DNA of 64,000 nt from Fluviicola sp965650135 (lineage in GTDB: Bacteria; Bacteroidota; Bacteroidia; Flavobacteriales_D; Crocinitomicaceae): the NCBI GenBank assembly GCA_965650135.1, contig CBFGNC010000001.1, positions 310,001 to 374,000 of the forward strand, given 5' to 3'. A program made the position numbers and the translations under genes. This document shows, piece after piece, positions 52,976 to 61,071 of the stretch. Position 1 is the first letter of the stretch. Each line of letters opens with the position of its first letter. Under the pieces are notes generated by a model. The model worked only from the letters and a program-made list of their open reading frames with translations. It searched no databases and was not told the origin of the DNA.

Positions 52976-54286
52976 TTACCGCGCGAAGCCAATTTTTTGT
53001 TTCTTACCCTTGATTTTTTGATCTCGCAATTCAGGGACAACATCTTCCGCCACATCACTGCTGATTGCTGCAAAAGAACTGTAATCCATCACGGTAATCA
53101 ATCCGATCTCATCTTGTTTTAATCCGCCCATTTTGTGAAGGAAGCCAACGATATCGATCTTGTTCACCTTATCTTTCTTCCCGGCACTGATGTAAATGGT
53201 TTTCCATTTCGGTGGCTCGGGAAGTGGTTCGTTGGGGATCACATCGTAATTATAGTGTTCAGGGATAAATTCAGGAACACTTTTGTTGGAATCCAGGAAC
53301 ATGAAAACAACTCCATCCGCATCTTGTCGACCGGTTCTGCCACTTCTATGAATGAATTCCGCTTCCTTCAATGGCAATTGATAATGGATCACGTGTTCTA
53401 CAGCAGGAATATCCAAGCCCCTGGCAGCCAGATCGGTCGACACTAAGAAGTCGGAACTTCCATTTCTGAAACGGATCAATGCACGCTCACGATCATCCTG
53501 TTCCATTCCTCCATGATACGCCACAGCAAGAACACCATTTTCCTTTAAGAAATCGGTAATCTCGACAACAGGTTCCCTGTGATTACAAAAAATAATTGTT
53601 TTGCCTTCAGGAAGATTGCACAGTAATTCAAGCAATAACCCCAATTTATCATCAGTCATTTGCACCCCGAAATAATTGATCCGGTGACTTTTTTCAACCA
53701 GGAAATCAATTGTTACAGGTTTACGGATTTGTGTAAATGCAGGAATCGATTCCAGTTTGGTTGCTGAAACCAGGTATTTGTTCTGAAGAGAACTCAATTC
53801 CTGAATAATTTCTGTCATATCCGACTCGAATCCCATTTGCAAGGATTTGTCAAACTCATCCAGAACCATTGTATGGACTTCCGACAGATCGATATTCTTT
53901 CTACGCACGTGATCAGCCAAACGACCCGGAGTACCGATCAATACTGCAGGGGGAACTGACAAATTGTTTTCTTCCACGCGCATAGAATGACCTCCATAAC
54001 AAGTATTCACTTTAAATCCGGTGCCCAACTTCTTGAATACCTCTTCAATTTGAATGGAAAGCTCACGGGTAGGTGAGATGATCAATAATTGAACGGAAGA
54101 TTGATCCTTGTTCAATTTCCCTAAAGCGGTCAGGAGGAAAGCAACCGTTTTACCCGAACCCGTTGGTGCATGTAAAATGATTTCATTATTCGTCCCGGAA
54201 GATTGAAGCATTTCCTGCTGCATCTCATTCAAAGCCGTGATGCCTAGTTTTTCAAGAGAGAAATTGGATTGGGGGAGTTTACTCAT
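52976..54286 (-). CDS. DbpA-like DEAD-box RNA helicase with DEFD motif
   Basis: 436 residues from the ATG at 54286. Helicase motifs: APTGSGKT (I), SPTRELSIQ (Ia), GTPGR (Ib), VLDEFD (II, DEFD instead of DEAD), SATK (III), STDLAARGLDIP (V), HRSGRTGR (VI). The C-terminal 75 residues (TIYISAGKKDKVNKIDIVGF to the end) resemble the DbpA RNA-binding domain that recognises 23S rRNA hairpin 92. A role in large-subunit assembly is likely by family. A TACCTTTG box ends 4 nt before the ATG. Confidence 0.88.
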   Translation of the reverse strand: MSKLPQSNFSLEKLGITALNEMQQEMLQSSGTNNEIILHAPTGSGKTVAFLLTALGKLNKDQSSVQLLIISPTRELSIQIEEVFKKLGTGFKVNTCYGGHSMRVEENNLSVPPAVLIGTPGRLADHVRRKNIDLSEVHTMVLDEFDKSLQMGFESDMTEIIQELSSLQNKYLVSATKLESIPAFTQIRKPVTIDFLVEKSHRINYFGVQMTDDKLGLLLELLCNLPEGKTIIFCNHREPVVEITDFLKENGVLAVAYHGGMEQDDRERALIRFRNGSSDFLVSTDLAARGLDIPAVEHVIHYQLPLKEAEFIHRSGRTGRQDADGVVFMFLDSNKSVPEFIPEHYNYDVIPNEPLPEPPKWKTIYISAGKKDKVNKIDIVGFLHKMGGLKQDEIGLITVMDYSSFAAISSDVAEDVVPELRDQKIKGKKQKIGFAR

Positions 54287-54290
54287 TCGA

Positions 54291-54298
54291 CAAAGGTA
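54291..54298 (-). promoter_or_regulatory. -7 box abutting the helicase start
   Basis: TACCTTTG on the minus strand, exact TAnnTTTG, then TCGA and the ATG at 54286. Implies a leaderless or nearly leaderless mRNA, and excludes the upstream in-frame start at 54301. Confidence 0.5.
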
Positions 54299-54417
54299 CA
54301 AGTTTCTAAATGACCTTGATGTAATTCCGCAATATTACGTCCAACTAAATTTGAAAGTGATTAAGCAAATTAGCAAAATTACTACCGACATCTCAAACCT
54401 CTTTCATAAAGCCAATT

Positions 54418-55206
54418 CTAACGCTCAATCTTCTGATAACTCGTTACAATTCCTTTGATCAATGCCGAACTGAATCCGCTGTGTTCCATTTCATTCAAGC
54501 CAACTATCGTACATCCTTTCGGAGTGGTCACTTTGTCTATTTCTTCTTCCGGATGCAATCCATTCTGGATTAATAATTGGGCCGCACCTTTTACGGTCTG
54601 ACTCACAATCTTATTCGCTGTTTTCGCGTCAAAACCTACTTCAATTCCTCCCTGGATCATTGCGCGAATAAACCGAAGCACGTATGCAATTCCGCAAGCC
54701 CCTAAAATTGTCGCAGATTCCATCAACTGCTCATCAATCCAGACAGTCTCTCCAATCGCGTTGAATAACTCGCTCACTTGCTGCTTGCGATTCAAGGGAT
54801 CCTCCAATCCACTAAGTGCGGTCATACTTTCCTGGACGTCCGCAGCTGTATTCGGCATTCCGCGGTATAGTGAAATTTCATCCAGTTCCAAAACTGTTTT
54901 GATTTCATCGAGGGTAATGCCCGTCGCAACGCTGATAATAGTATGCCTTCCTGGCTCAATGAATGATTTGTGCTCTTCCAGGAATGAAAGGATGGTATAC
55001 GGCTTCAATGCAATGATCAAATAATCACATTGAGCGATCACTTCCCGGTTATCCGATGTAAAATGCGTTTTTTCGTCTTCCAAATGAATTAGTCCGGAAA
55101 AGTTTCTCCTGGTACCATAAAGCCGGGCATTGGGGTATTGTTTGCGAAACCCTTTCAATAATGACAATCCCAAGTTTCCACATCCGATAATCCCAATCTT
55201 TTCCAT
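54418..55206 (-). CDS. proC: pyrroline-5-carboxylate reductase
   Basis: NAD(P)H-dependent last step of proline synthesis. 262 residues from the ATG at 55206, where the Rossmann motif IIGCGNLGLSLLKG begins. The C-terminal part has the ProC signature region (NKIVSQTVKGAAQLLIQ, then TTPKGCTIVGLNEME). A TACTTTTG box (55223-55230, minus) lies 16 nt before the start. The gene stands alone. Confidence 0.93.
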   Translation of the reverse strand: MEKIGIIGCGNLGLSLLKGFRKQYPNARLYGTRRNFSGLIHLEDEKTHFTSDNREVIAQCDYLIIALKPYTILSFLEEHKSFIEPGRHTIISVATGITLDEIKTVLELDEISLYRGMPNTAADVQESMTALSGLEDPLNRKQQVSELFNAIGETVWIDEQLMESATILGACGIAYVLRFIRAMIQGGIEVGFDAKTANKIVSQTVKGAAQLLIQNGLHPEEEIDKVTTPKGCTIVGLNEMEHSGFSSALIKGIVTSYQKIER

Positions 55207-55222
55207 TTTAACAATTTTGATA

Positions 55223-55230
55223 CAAAAGTA
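55223..55230 (-). promoter_or_regulatory. -7 box for proC
   Basis: TACTTTTG on the minus strand, exact match, 16 nt before the proC ATG. It also shows that the frame extension to 55251 is not the start. Confidence 0.5.
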
Positions 55231-55346
55231 CAGTAATTTAACAAAAACCACTTCAGCTGTGCTTACTCGCTTTTGAAATTCATTTCATTATCTGTTAAAT
55301 TACCTGTTGCAGGTACGTAATAGTAGCTAATTGTAAGCAGATTTTG

Positions 55347-55616
55347 TATCTTTATGAAGTCATTCGTCCGTCTAAGACGGAGTGTAAATGGCAGCCGGAT
55401 TAATTTCAGGCAAAACCCATGCAGTGGAGATTGTTGACGTCTAACATTTTTTTTGCGAACGGGGAGTCTTGATTTTTCAATGGCGGGCTGCAACCTTTGG
55501 GTTTCATCATTTGATGAACGGCAGATTACAAAGAAAAACAGCGAACCAAATCGTGCTTTCTGAGGCGTTCAGAATTTTCCCGTTACGGCGGGACGCTGTG
55601 TGGGTTTCTTTTTTTC
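55347..55616 (+). ncRNA. candidate structured RNA locus (unidentified)
   Basis: Gene-free 436-nt gap (55207-55642) with many hairpins: TCCGTC/GACGGA (55367-55381), TTCATCA/TGATGAA (55503-55518) inside a CTGC/GCAG stem (55488-55524), ACAGCG/CGCTGT (55538-55543 with 55594-55599) enclosing TTCTGA/TCAGAA (55558-55574) and CCG/CGG (55580-55588), then T-rich sequence (seven T at 55609-55615). A second T-run is at 55447-55454. TATCTTTA at 55347-55354 could be a -7 box. It lacks tmRNA, RNase P and SRP RNA signatures that I can recognise. Strand and ends are tentative; it may be two RNAs. Confidence 0.4.
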
Positions 55617-55642
55617 GAAAATTTTGTGTTGAGCTTTTAAAC

Positions 55643-56104
55643 TTAACGTTTACCGTAAGTTCTGTAGACAGTTGTTCTCTTGTTTGAACGTTCCGTAATC
55701 AATTCTTTTCCGTCACAACGTACGATTTTGAATTCCTCACTGAAAGAAGTATCCTTATCGTCATGAATCATTGTTAGAAGGGAATCTTCCAATTTCCATT
55801 GTCCGGACGTTCTTTTCTCAATCAACGGAAGTCCTTTTTTACGCCATTTGGGATCAACCAGCGTATCGTAAATGATGAAAAAACCGTTCTTTTTGAAATT
55901 CAAGACGACATCGGATGGTTGATGCTGGTGATCTGTTTTTCGGGAATCCGAATCTTCCGACCTGATTAAAACCCATCTGCCTGTAACAGAAATCTCTTTT
56001 ACTGCAGGAATATTTTCAGTCTCTTTTACATCCGTTGAACACGATGCTAAAAGTAGTAATAGTAGTACGAATACCGATAAAAGATTATTTGTCGAATGCT
56101 TCAT
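55643..56104 (-). CDS. lipocalin-like lipoprotein
   Basis: 153 residues with a lipoprotein signal (VLLLLLLASC). The mature part starts with a linker, then GRWVLIRSED, DVVLNFKKNGFFIIYD, GQWKLEDSLLTMIHDD, and a terminal strand. This is the repeated strand pattern of small 'lipocalin-like' domains in Bacteroidota. Function unknown. A TATATTTA box lies 4 nt before the ATG at 56104. Confidence 0.65.
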   Translation of the reverse strand: MKHSTNNLLSVFVLLLLLLASCSTDVKETENIPAVKEISVTGRWVLIRSEDSDSRKTDHQHQPSDVVLNFKKNGFFIIYDTLVDPKWRKKGLPLIEKRTSGQWKLEDSLLTMIHDDKDTSFSEEFKIVRCDGKELITERSNKRTTVYRTYGKR

Positions 56105-56108
56105 GGAT

Positions 56109-56116
56109 TAAATATA
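56109..56116 (-). promoter_or_regulatory. near-consensus -7 box abutting the lipocalin-like gene
   Basis: TATATTTA on the minus strand (7 of 8 positions), then ATCC and the ATG at 56104. Confidence 0.35.
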
Positions 56117-56154
56117 AACGAATAATTCAAACAATCCGAATTAAACAAAATACT

Positions 56155-57282
56155 TTAAAGCGATTTTTTATAAATCTTGCAATGAACAGCCCGGTGGTCG
56201 GAAAAAGCAGCAGTTTGAATACCAAAGTCGTATGCAGCCAAATCTCCCGAGTGAAAAATATAGTCAATTCTCCCCGCAGGAACCCGTCCCACGTATGTAA
56301 CACCTATCCCCGTGGTCGTTTCCCGATAGGAATCAACCAGGTCTGTGTTGAATTGATTGTAGACATACGACATCGGAGTGTCATTGAAGTCCCCGCAAAC
56401 AACAACAGGATAGGGCGAAGTTTTCATATGCTCCATAACAGTCTCAGCTTGTTTAGCTCTTGCAGGATAAGCAATACGGAGTTTATCGATCAATAATCGT
56501 ACAGTTGATTTCTTTCCGCCCGCTTGTTTGTTCTTTTCTCCAAATAACTCATAATCTTCCTGTTGTAATTTGATGGATTGCAAATGGATATCATAAAAAC
56601 GGATGGTATCCGCTCCTTTCACTACATCAGCATAAATACAGTAATTATCCGTTGTCTTGAAATTCTCAAACATTACATCTCCCTTGGCAATGATCGGATA
56701 TTTTGACAACATGCAAATTCCAAAGTTCTGTCGGTCGCGAATTCGATGGGAATACCGTTCGTGATAATATTTGTAATTCATCAGTTCAATCAGCGTATCC
56801 CGTGTGGAAAAAGCAGAAGGTTTATCCTGGTGAAAGAATTCCTGGAAACAGACCACATCCGGGTTTATCCGTTGGATATAGCTTACAATACTATCACGCG
56901 ATTTATCCCGGTCCGCTATGGAAGAATTGTACACATCAAATAACCGGACGTTATAGCTCATCACACTCCAGGAAGCGTCTTCCGTTTCGGGTTTATCATC
57001 CGAAAAATCGATTGAAAGTGTTCTGAAATGGAGGTTTCCTCCAAAAAGGATAGCTACCAGGATATAGAAAAACCATCTTGATCGCGCAACCGCCCAATAA
57101 ATCAATAAGATAAGCGCAAAACAAATGAAAATTGGGTACATCAATCCGAAGAATGGCAAAATCCGTATTGTTCGCGGATGTACATATGGAGCCATGTAGG
57201 CTAATAGAAGGCAGCAGATTATTGTGATAGAGATAATCTTTATCACAGTGGAAAATCGCGCTATCTTTTTAAACCAATTCAA
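56155..57282 (-). CDS. membrane-anchored endonuclease/exonuclease/phosphatase family protein
   Basis: 375 residues. Three N-terminal hydrophobic segments (IISITIICCLLLAYM, MYPIFICFALILLIYW, FFYILVAILFG) carry an EEP-fold domain: VMSYNVRLFD, CFQEFF (metal-binding Glu), VVCGDFNDTP, RIDYIFHS and SDHRAVHCKI. The full set of catalytic residues is present, so it is an active metal-dependent phosphodiesterase or nuclease with unknown substrate. It is last in the mutL-rhomboid-rhomboid-EEP operon, 1 nt after the rhomboid gene. Confidence 0.83.
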   Translation of the reverse strand: MNWFKKIARFSTVIKIISITIICCLLLAYMAPYVHPRTIRILPFFGLMYPIFICFALILLIYWAVARSRWFFYILVAILFGGNLHFRTLSIDFSDDKPETEDASWSVMSYNVRLFDVYNSSIADRDKSRDSIVSYIQRINPDVVCFQEFFHQDKPSAFSTRDTLIELMNYKYYHERYSHRIRDRQNFGICMLSKYPIIAKGDVMFENFKTTDNYCIYADVVKGADTIRFYDIHLQSIKLQQEDYELFGEKNKQAGGKKSTVRLLIDKLRIAYPARAKQAETVMEHMKTSPYPVVVCGDFNDTPMSYVYNQFNTDLVDSYRETTTGIGVTYVGRVPAGRIDYIFHSGDLAAYDFGIQTAAFSDHRAVHCKIYKKSL

Positions 57283-57283
57283 C

Positions 57284-58177
57284 TTATTTATTACTCTGTG
57301 AAAATAGGAAGTCTTTTTCTGCTTTCGTCAGGGATTCGTAACCGGATTTTGAAATTTTATCCAAAATTTTGTCAATTTTGGCTTGCTTTGCTTTAGAATC
57401 CATGTTATATTCTTCATCTGTTTTTACCACACGTCCACCTTTCTGAGCTTTCAATTTCGGGCCTTTTCGTTTTCTGCCACTGAAAAAACCTAAAATTCGC
57501 TGCTGTACAGATTCTGTCCAATTGATAATATTGGATGATGAATGCATATTCTGAACAGAAAGAAAACCGATTAAAGCACCACCCAAATGAGCGAAGTGAG
57601 CTGTTCCATCACTATGTAATGTCTGTGCGATATCACTGACCACATAGATCAATGCAAGAACATAAATTTTCAATGGAAATATTCCAAACAAATTGATTGT
57701 TATGTTGGGCTTATATACCGAAATCGCAATAAACAACGCCATGATGGATCCGGAAGCTCCCAGTACGATAGTGCCTTTTCCAAGAAATTGATTTGCAATA
57801 AGCTCGCAAATTCCGCCGACAATTCCCCCGACAATGTACACATGCAACATTCTTCTATCCGAAAAGAAACGTCGAAACAAACTTCCTGAAAAATAGAGGA
57901 AGAGCATGTTGAACAGGAAGTGGAAAAAATCAAAATGTGTAAAAATGCTTGTCACTAAACCGAATGGAGCTTTAATAAAGTCGCCTAGGTTGGTTTGAAG
58001 TGTAAACAATTTGATCCGTACCCAATTAATCCATGTACTCTGGGAAACATTCCATGCCATTCCCAGGAACAACATGGCAAGAAAAACCAGTGAATTGACA
58101 AAGATCAATTTGATGTGCATTCCGCCGAAACGGAATTGGAACTTCAGTTCCTCCGATAATGTTCTGTCGTTCTGCAT
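57284..58177 (-). CDS. rhomboid family intramembrane serine protease
   Basis: 297 residues with six hydrophobic segments. The catalytic Ser142 is in LGASGSIMA and His197 in AHFAHLGGALIG, with HFDFFHFLFNM as the conserved H-x-x-x-x-H-x-x-x-N motif region. A basic cytosolic tail (RKRKGPKLKAQKGG and onward) follows the last helix. It cleaves transmembrane substrates; targets unknown. It sits in tandem with a second rhomboid gene, gaps of 1 nt on both sides. Confidence 0.9.
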   Translation of the reverse strand: MQNDRTLSEELKFQFRFGGMHIKLIFVNSLVFLAMLFLGMAWNVSQSTWINWVRIKLFTLQTNLGDFIKAPFGLVTSIFTHFDFFHFLFNMLFLYFSGSLFRRFFSDRRMLHVYIVGGIVGGICELIANQFLGKGTIVLGASGSIMALFIAISVYKPNITINLFGIFPLKIYVLALIYVVSDIAQTLHSDGTAHFAHLGGALIGFLSVQNMHSSSNIINWTESVQQRILGFFSGRKRKGPKLKAQKGGRVVKTDEEYNMDSKAKQAKIDKILDKISKSGYESLTKAEKDFLFSQSNK

Positions 58178-58178
58178 C

Positions 58179-58952
58179 CTAATAAAAATTTTTACCTGTT
58201 CTACGCCAAATTAAAACGAGGATCGCTCCTACAATTGCCCCGCCCACATGTGCCAAATGAGCTACATTATCACCCACATTGTTTTGAAAACTATTGTATA
58301 ATTCAAACACGAAATATCCTCCAATCAACCACTTTGCTTTGATCGGAATGGGAGGGAAAATTAGCATTAACTCCGTATTTGGGAATAAAATTGCAAATGC
58401 AGCCATTACTCCGAAAATAGCACCGGAAGCACCAACCATCGGTATTTTTGACTTCCAGTAATATTCTTGCAATGCCCCAATTTGAAAGTCATTCAGATGA
58501 TATTTATTAATTATCTCATTGTATTGCAAGTTTGTAACGTCTCCGAACTCCTTGAACAATCCATTTATATCCGCAATAGCGTACGAATTTCCAATGTTTT
58601 GTTTTAATTGGATAATATCAAAGAATCCTACTCCGCTGTAAAGAGCAAAAGCCCCCAAAGCAGATGCAACATAAAAAACAAAGAATCGTTTCGGCCCCCA
58701 TAAACGCTCTAAAAAACTCCCGAAGATTACTAAAACATACATATTCATGAGGATATGGAAGAATCCTCCATGCATAAAAAAATGAGAAACCACTTGATAC
58801 GGTTGAAATAATGGAGTCCCAAAGTAATGGGCTCCAAGCAAACTTCCCAGATCGATACCTTGTCCTTGATAATTAAAGAACATGGTTAACAGGAACATCG
58901 CTATATTCAGCAATAATAAATTCTTGGTTACGGGCTGTATATTTCCAAACAT
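58179..58952 (-). CDS. rhomboid family intramembrane serine protease (second copy)
   Basis: 257 residues. The catalytic Ser176 is in VGASGAIFGVMAA and His235 in AHLAHVGGAIVG; HFFMHGGFFHILMNMYVL gives the conserved His/Asn motif. A roughly 50-residue soluble insertion lies between the third and fourth helices (about 112-168), absent from the neighbouring copy. It starts 1 nt after the mutL stop. The two paralogues share the order of motifs but little other sequence. Confidence 0.9.
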   Translation of the reverse strand: MFGNIQPVTKNLLLLNIAMFLLTMFFNYQGQGIDLGSLLGAHYFGTPLFQPYQVVSHFFMHGGFFHILMNMYVLVIFGSFLERLWGPKRFFVFYVASALGAFALYSGVGFFDIIQLKQNIGNSYAIADINGLFKEFGDVTNLQYNEIINKYHLNDFQIGALQEYYWKSKIPMVGASGAIFGVMAAFAILFPNTELMLIFPPIPIKAKWLIGGYFVFELYNSFQNNVGDNVAHLAHVGGAIVGAILVLIWRRTGKNFY

Positions 58953-58953
58953 C

Positions 58954-60846
58954 TTAAAACAGTTGAATTAATTGTTCATTCGTAATTTGTGCAATAATGC
59001 GTTTCCCAGAAGGAGAGAAGGTGTGTTCATCCGCTTCGAACAATCGGGTAACAAAATCAATGATTGCTTCCTGGTTATTCTGAAGCTTGAATGACATGCT
59101 GCCACCAAATGCAATCTGAGCCAAAACAGTGTGCGCAATTTCACCTTTGTCCAAGGTTCCCATTTGCAATTGCTCGATAATTTTATCCACACAGGACAAA
59201 ACAGTCGATTCATCCAGGATTTGCGGAATTCCGTCAATGTGTAATTCCTGTTCTACCCAAGACCAATTGAACCCGATCCGGGAAAGTGTTTTCTCGTGTT
59301 CGTTCCAGGCCAGTTGTTCTTGTTTCGACATTTGTTTTTCCATCGGGAAAATCAATTGTTGAGATGCCAGCGGATTCACAAAGAAACCTCGCATCAAGTC
59401 GTCATATAAAAGTCGTTCGTAGGCTCTTCTGTATTGAATAACGAGTAATCCTTCAGGAACTGAACCAATGACAAAAGAACCTTTCAGGATAAATGGCCCA
59501 ACTGACTTCAATTCCTCGACATCCAATTCTATCCGGGCGTGTTTTTCTTCCTCCCGATAGTTGTCAGGGATTTCATTCACTCCTTCAGAGTTCCATAATT
59601 CATCCAGGCTGCCGGATTGGAACTGAGAACCGAAACCTGCTTTATTCAACGCACTTGAAAACGATTTGTCTTTTGTACCTGAAGCACCATTGGAAACGGA
59701 ATTATTGGCAGAAAATTGCCCTTCACGTGTATTTTGGACATGAAAAGGGTTGTATGTCTTATCCACCCGAATTTCAGGTGCAACCGGAGTTTGATTAATC
59801 ATTGACATGGGTAAATCAAACTCGCTTTCACGCTCAAAATCCAAAGTCGGGGTAATATTGAATTTCCCCAGGCCTAATCGGACAGCGCTCCTGATAATGC
59901 TGTAAATCGCCTTATCTTCTTCGAATTTGATTTCAGTCTTGGTAGGATGCACATTCACGTCAATCTGCTTCGGATCCACTTCCAGGAATAAAAAATAACT
60001 TGGAAACAATTTGGAAGGAAGCAAATGCTCAAAAGCTGCAGAAATCGCATGATTGAAATAAGTATCCTTGAAGAAGCGGTTGTTCACAAATAAGAATTGT
60101 TCTCCACGTGATTTTTTCGCCACTTCAGGCTTTCCTACAAACCCGTCCAATTCCACAATATCCGTCTGTTCCGTTACCGGAACCAAATGGTCGTTGAATT
60201 TCTTCCCGAAAACATCTACGATCCGTTTTCTGAGGTGTCCTGGTGCCAGGTTGTATATTTCCTGGTCGTTGTGAACCAAGCGGAAGGCAATTTCATGATG
60301 AGGGAGAACTACACGTTCAAATTCATCAATGATATGTTTGAACTCTACATTGTCGGATTTCAGGAAATTGCGACGTGCCGGAACGTTAAAGAACAGGTTC
60401 TTGATTTCGAAATTACATCCGACAGCGCATTGAACAGGTTCCTGGTTGATCACTTCCGTTCCTTCAATCAGGATTTTCGTACCCAACTCATCCGAACTGC
60501 GACGTGTTTGAAGTGTCACATGTGCAATTGCTGCGATGGAAGCCAAAGCTTCCCCTCTGAATCCTTTTGTCTTTAAGGCAAACAAATCCGCCGCACTTGC
60601 AATTTTACTGGTCGCATGCCGTTCGAAACACATCCGTGCATCCAGGGGCGACATCCCTTTTCCATTGTCGATAATCTGAATCAAAGTGCGACCTGCATCC
60701 TTGATATGCAATTCAATCTTCGTTGCACCCGCGTCAATGCTATTCTCCACGAGCTCCTTAACCACTGAAGCCGGTCGTTGAACAACTTCACCAGCCGCAA
60801 TCTGGTTGGCCACGTGATCGGGAAGTAAACGAATAATATCTGACAT
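58954..60846 (-). CDS. mutL: DNA mismatch repair protein MutL
   Basis: 630 residues from the ATG at 60846. The GHKL ATPase N-terminus is intact: IAAGEVVQRPASVVKELVENS, DNGKGM, TKGFRGEALASIA, GTKI. The C-terminal dimerisation domain begins near 440. The endonuclease motif of nicking MutL proteins is degenerate (IQYRRAYERLLYDD where DQHAxxE-type residues would be), as is the late CPHGRP-type motif (SPSGKRI). It is first of the operon with two rhomboids and an EEP protein. A TAATTTTG box at 60874-60881 (minus) lies 27 nt before the start and rules out the upstream TTG. Confidence 0.93.
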   Translation of the reverse strand: MSDIIRLLPDHVANQIAAGEVVQRPASVVKELVENSIDAGATKIELHIKDAGRTLIQIIDNGKGMSPLDARMCFERHATSKIASAADLFALKTKGFRGEALASIAAIAHVTLQTRRSSDELGTKILIEGTEVINQEPVQCAVGCNFEIKNLFFNVPARRNFLKSDNVEFKHIIDEFERVVLPHHEIAFRLVHNDQEIYNLAPGHLRKRIVDVFGKKFNDHLVPVTEQTDIVELDGFVGKPEVAKKSRGEQFLFVNNRFFKDTYFNHAISAAFEHLLPSKLFPSYFLFLEVDPKQIDVNVHPTKTEIKFEEDKAIYSIIRSAVRLGLGKFNITPTLDFERESEFDLPMSMINQTPVAPEIRVDKTYNPFHVQNTREGQFSANNSVSNGASGTKDKSFSSALNKAGFGSQFQSGSLDELWNSEGVNEIPDNYREEEKHARIELDVEELKSVGPFILKGSFVIGSVPEGLLVIQYRRAYERLLYDDLMRGFFVNPLASQQLIFPMEKQMSKQEQLAWNEHEKTLSRIGFNWSWVEQELHIDGIPQILDESTVLSCVDKIIEQLQMGTLDKGEIAHTVLAQIAFGGSMSFKLQNNQEAIIDFVTRLFEADEHTFSPSGKRIIAQITNEQLIQLF

Positions 60847-60873
60847 GAAAGGATCCAATTTATGCAACACCAA

Positions 60874-60881
60874 CAAAATTA
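60874..60881 (-). promoter_or_regulatory. -7 box for mutL
   Basis: TAATTTTG on the minus strand, exact match, 27 nt before the mutL ATG. Confidence 0.45.
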
Positions 60882-60940
60882 AGATAATCTCTTAGTTTTA
60901 TTCCTGTCTTTTTAACAATTCTCGTTCCAATATTTTCCGG

Positions 60941-60991
60941 CTGACAGGCTGTCAGTTTAATTCCAAATTACGAATGCCGAATTCCAAATTA
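60941..60991. repeat. small palindrome plus direct repeat between mutL and the GH3 gene
   Basis: CTGACAG/CTGTCAG (60941-60955) is followed by two copies of AATTCCAAATTA (60959-60970 and 60980-60991) separated by 9 nt. It lies in the divergent gap. No clear function. Confidence 0.4.
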
Positions 60992-61059
60992 TTAAGACAC
61001 ATTTGCATTTCGATTGTGAAAACTAATTTCCGGTCATTCGTATGTCCGATCAATTAACG

Positions 61060-61067
61060 TAATTTTG
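61060..61067 (+). promoter_or_regulatory. -7 box abutting the GH3/beta-lactamase start
   Basis: TAATTTTG, exact, then four T and the ATG at 61072. TTC at 61037-61039 is the nearest approach to a -33 element. Confidence 0.5.
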
Positions 61068-61071
61068 TTTT

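Noticed and set aside
55469..55687. 72-codon plus-strand frame in the candidate RNA region, and a 76-codon minus-strand frame at 55263-55493
   Set aside because: Both cross several hairpins, have protein-unlike composition and no recognisable features, and neither is positioned as part of an operon.
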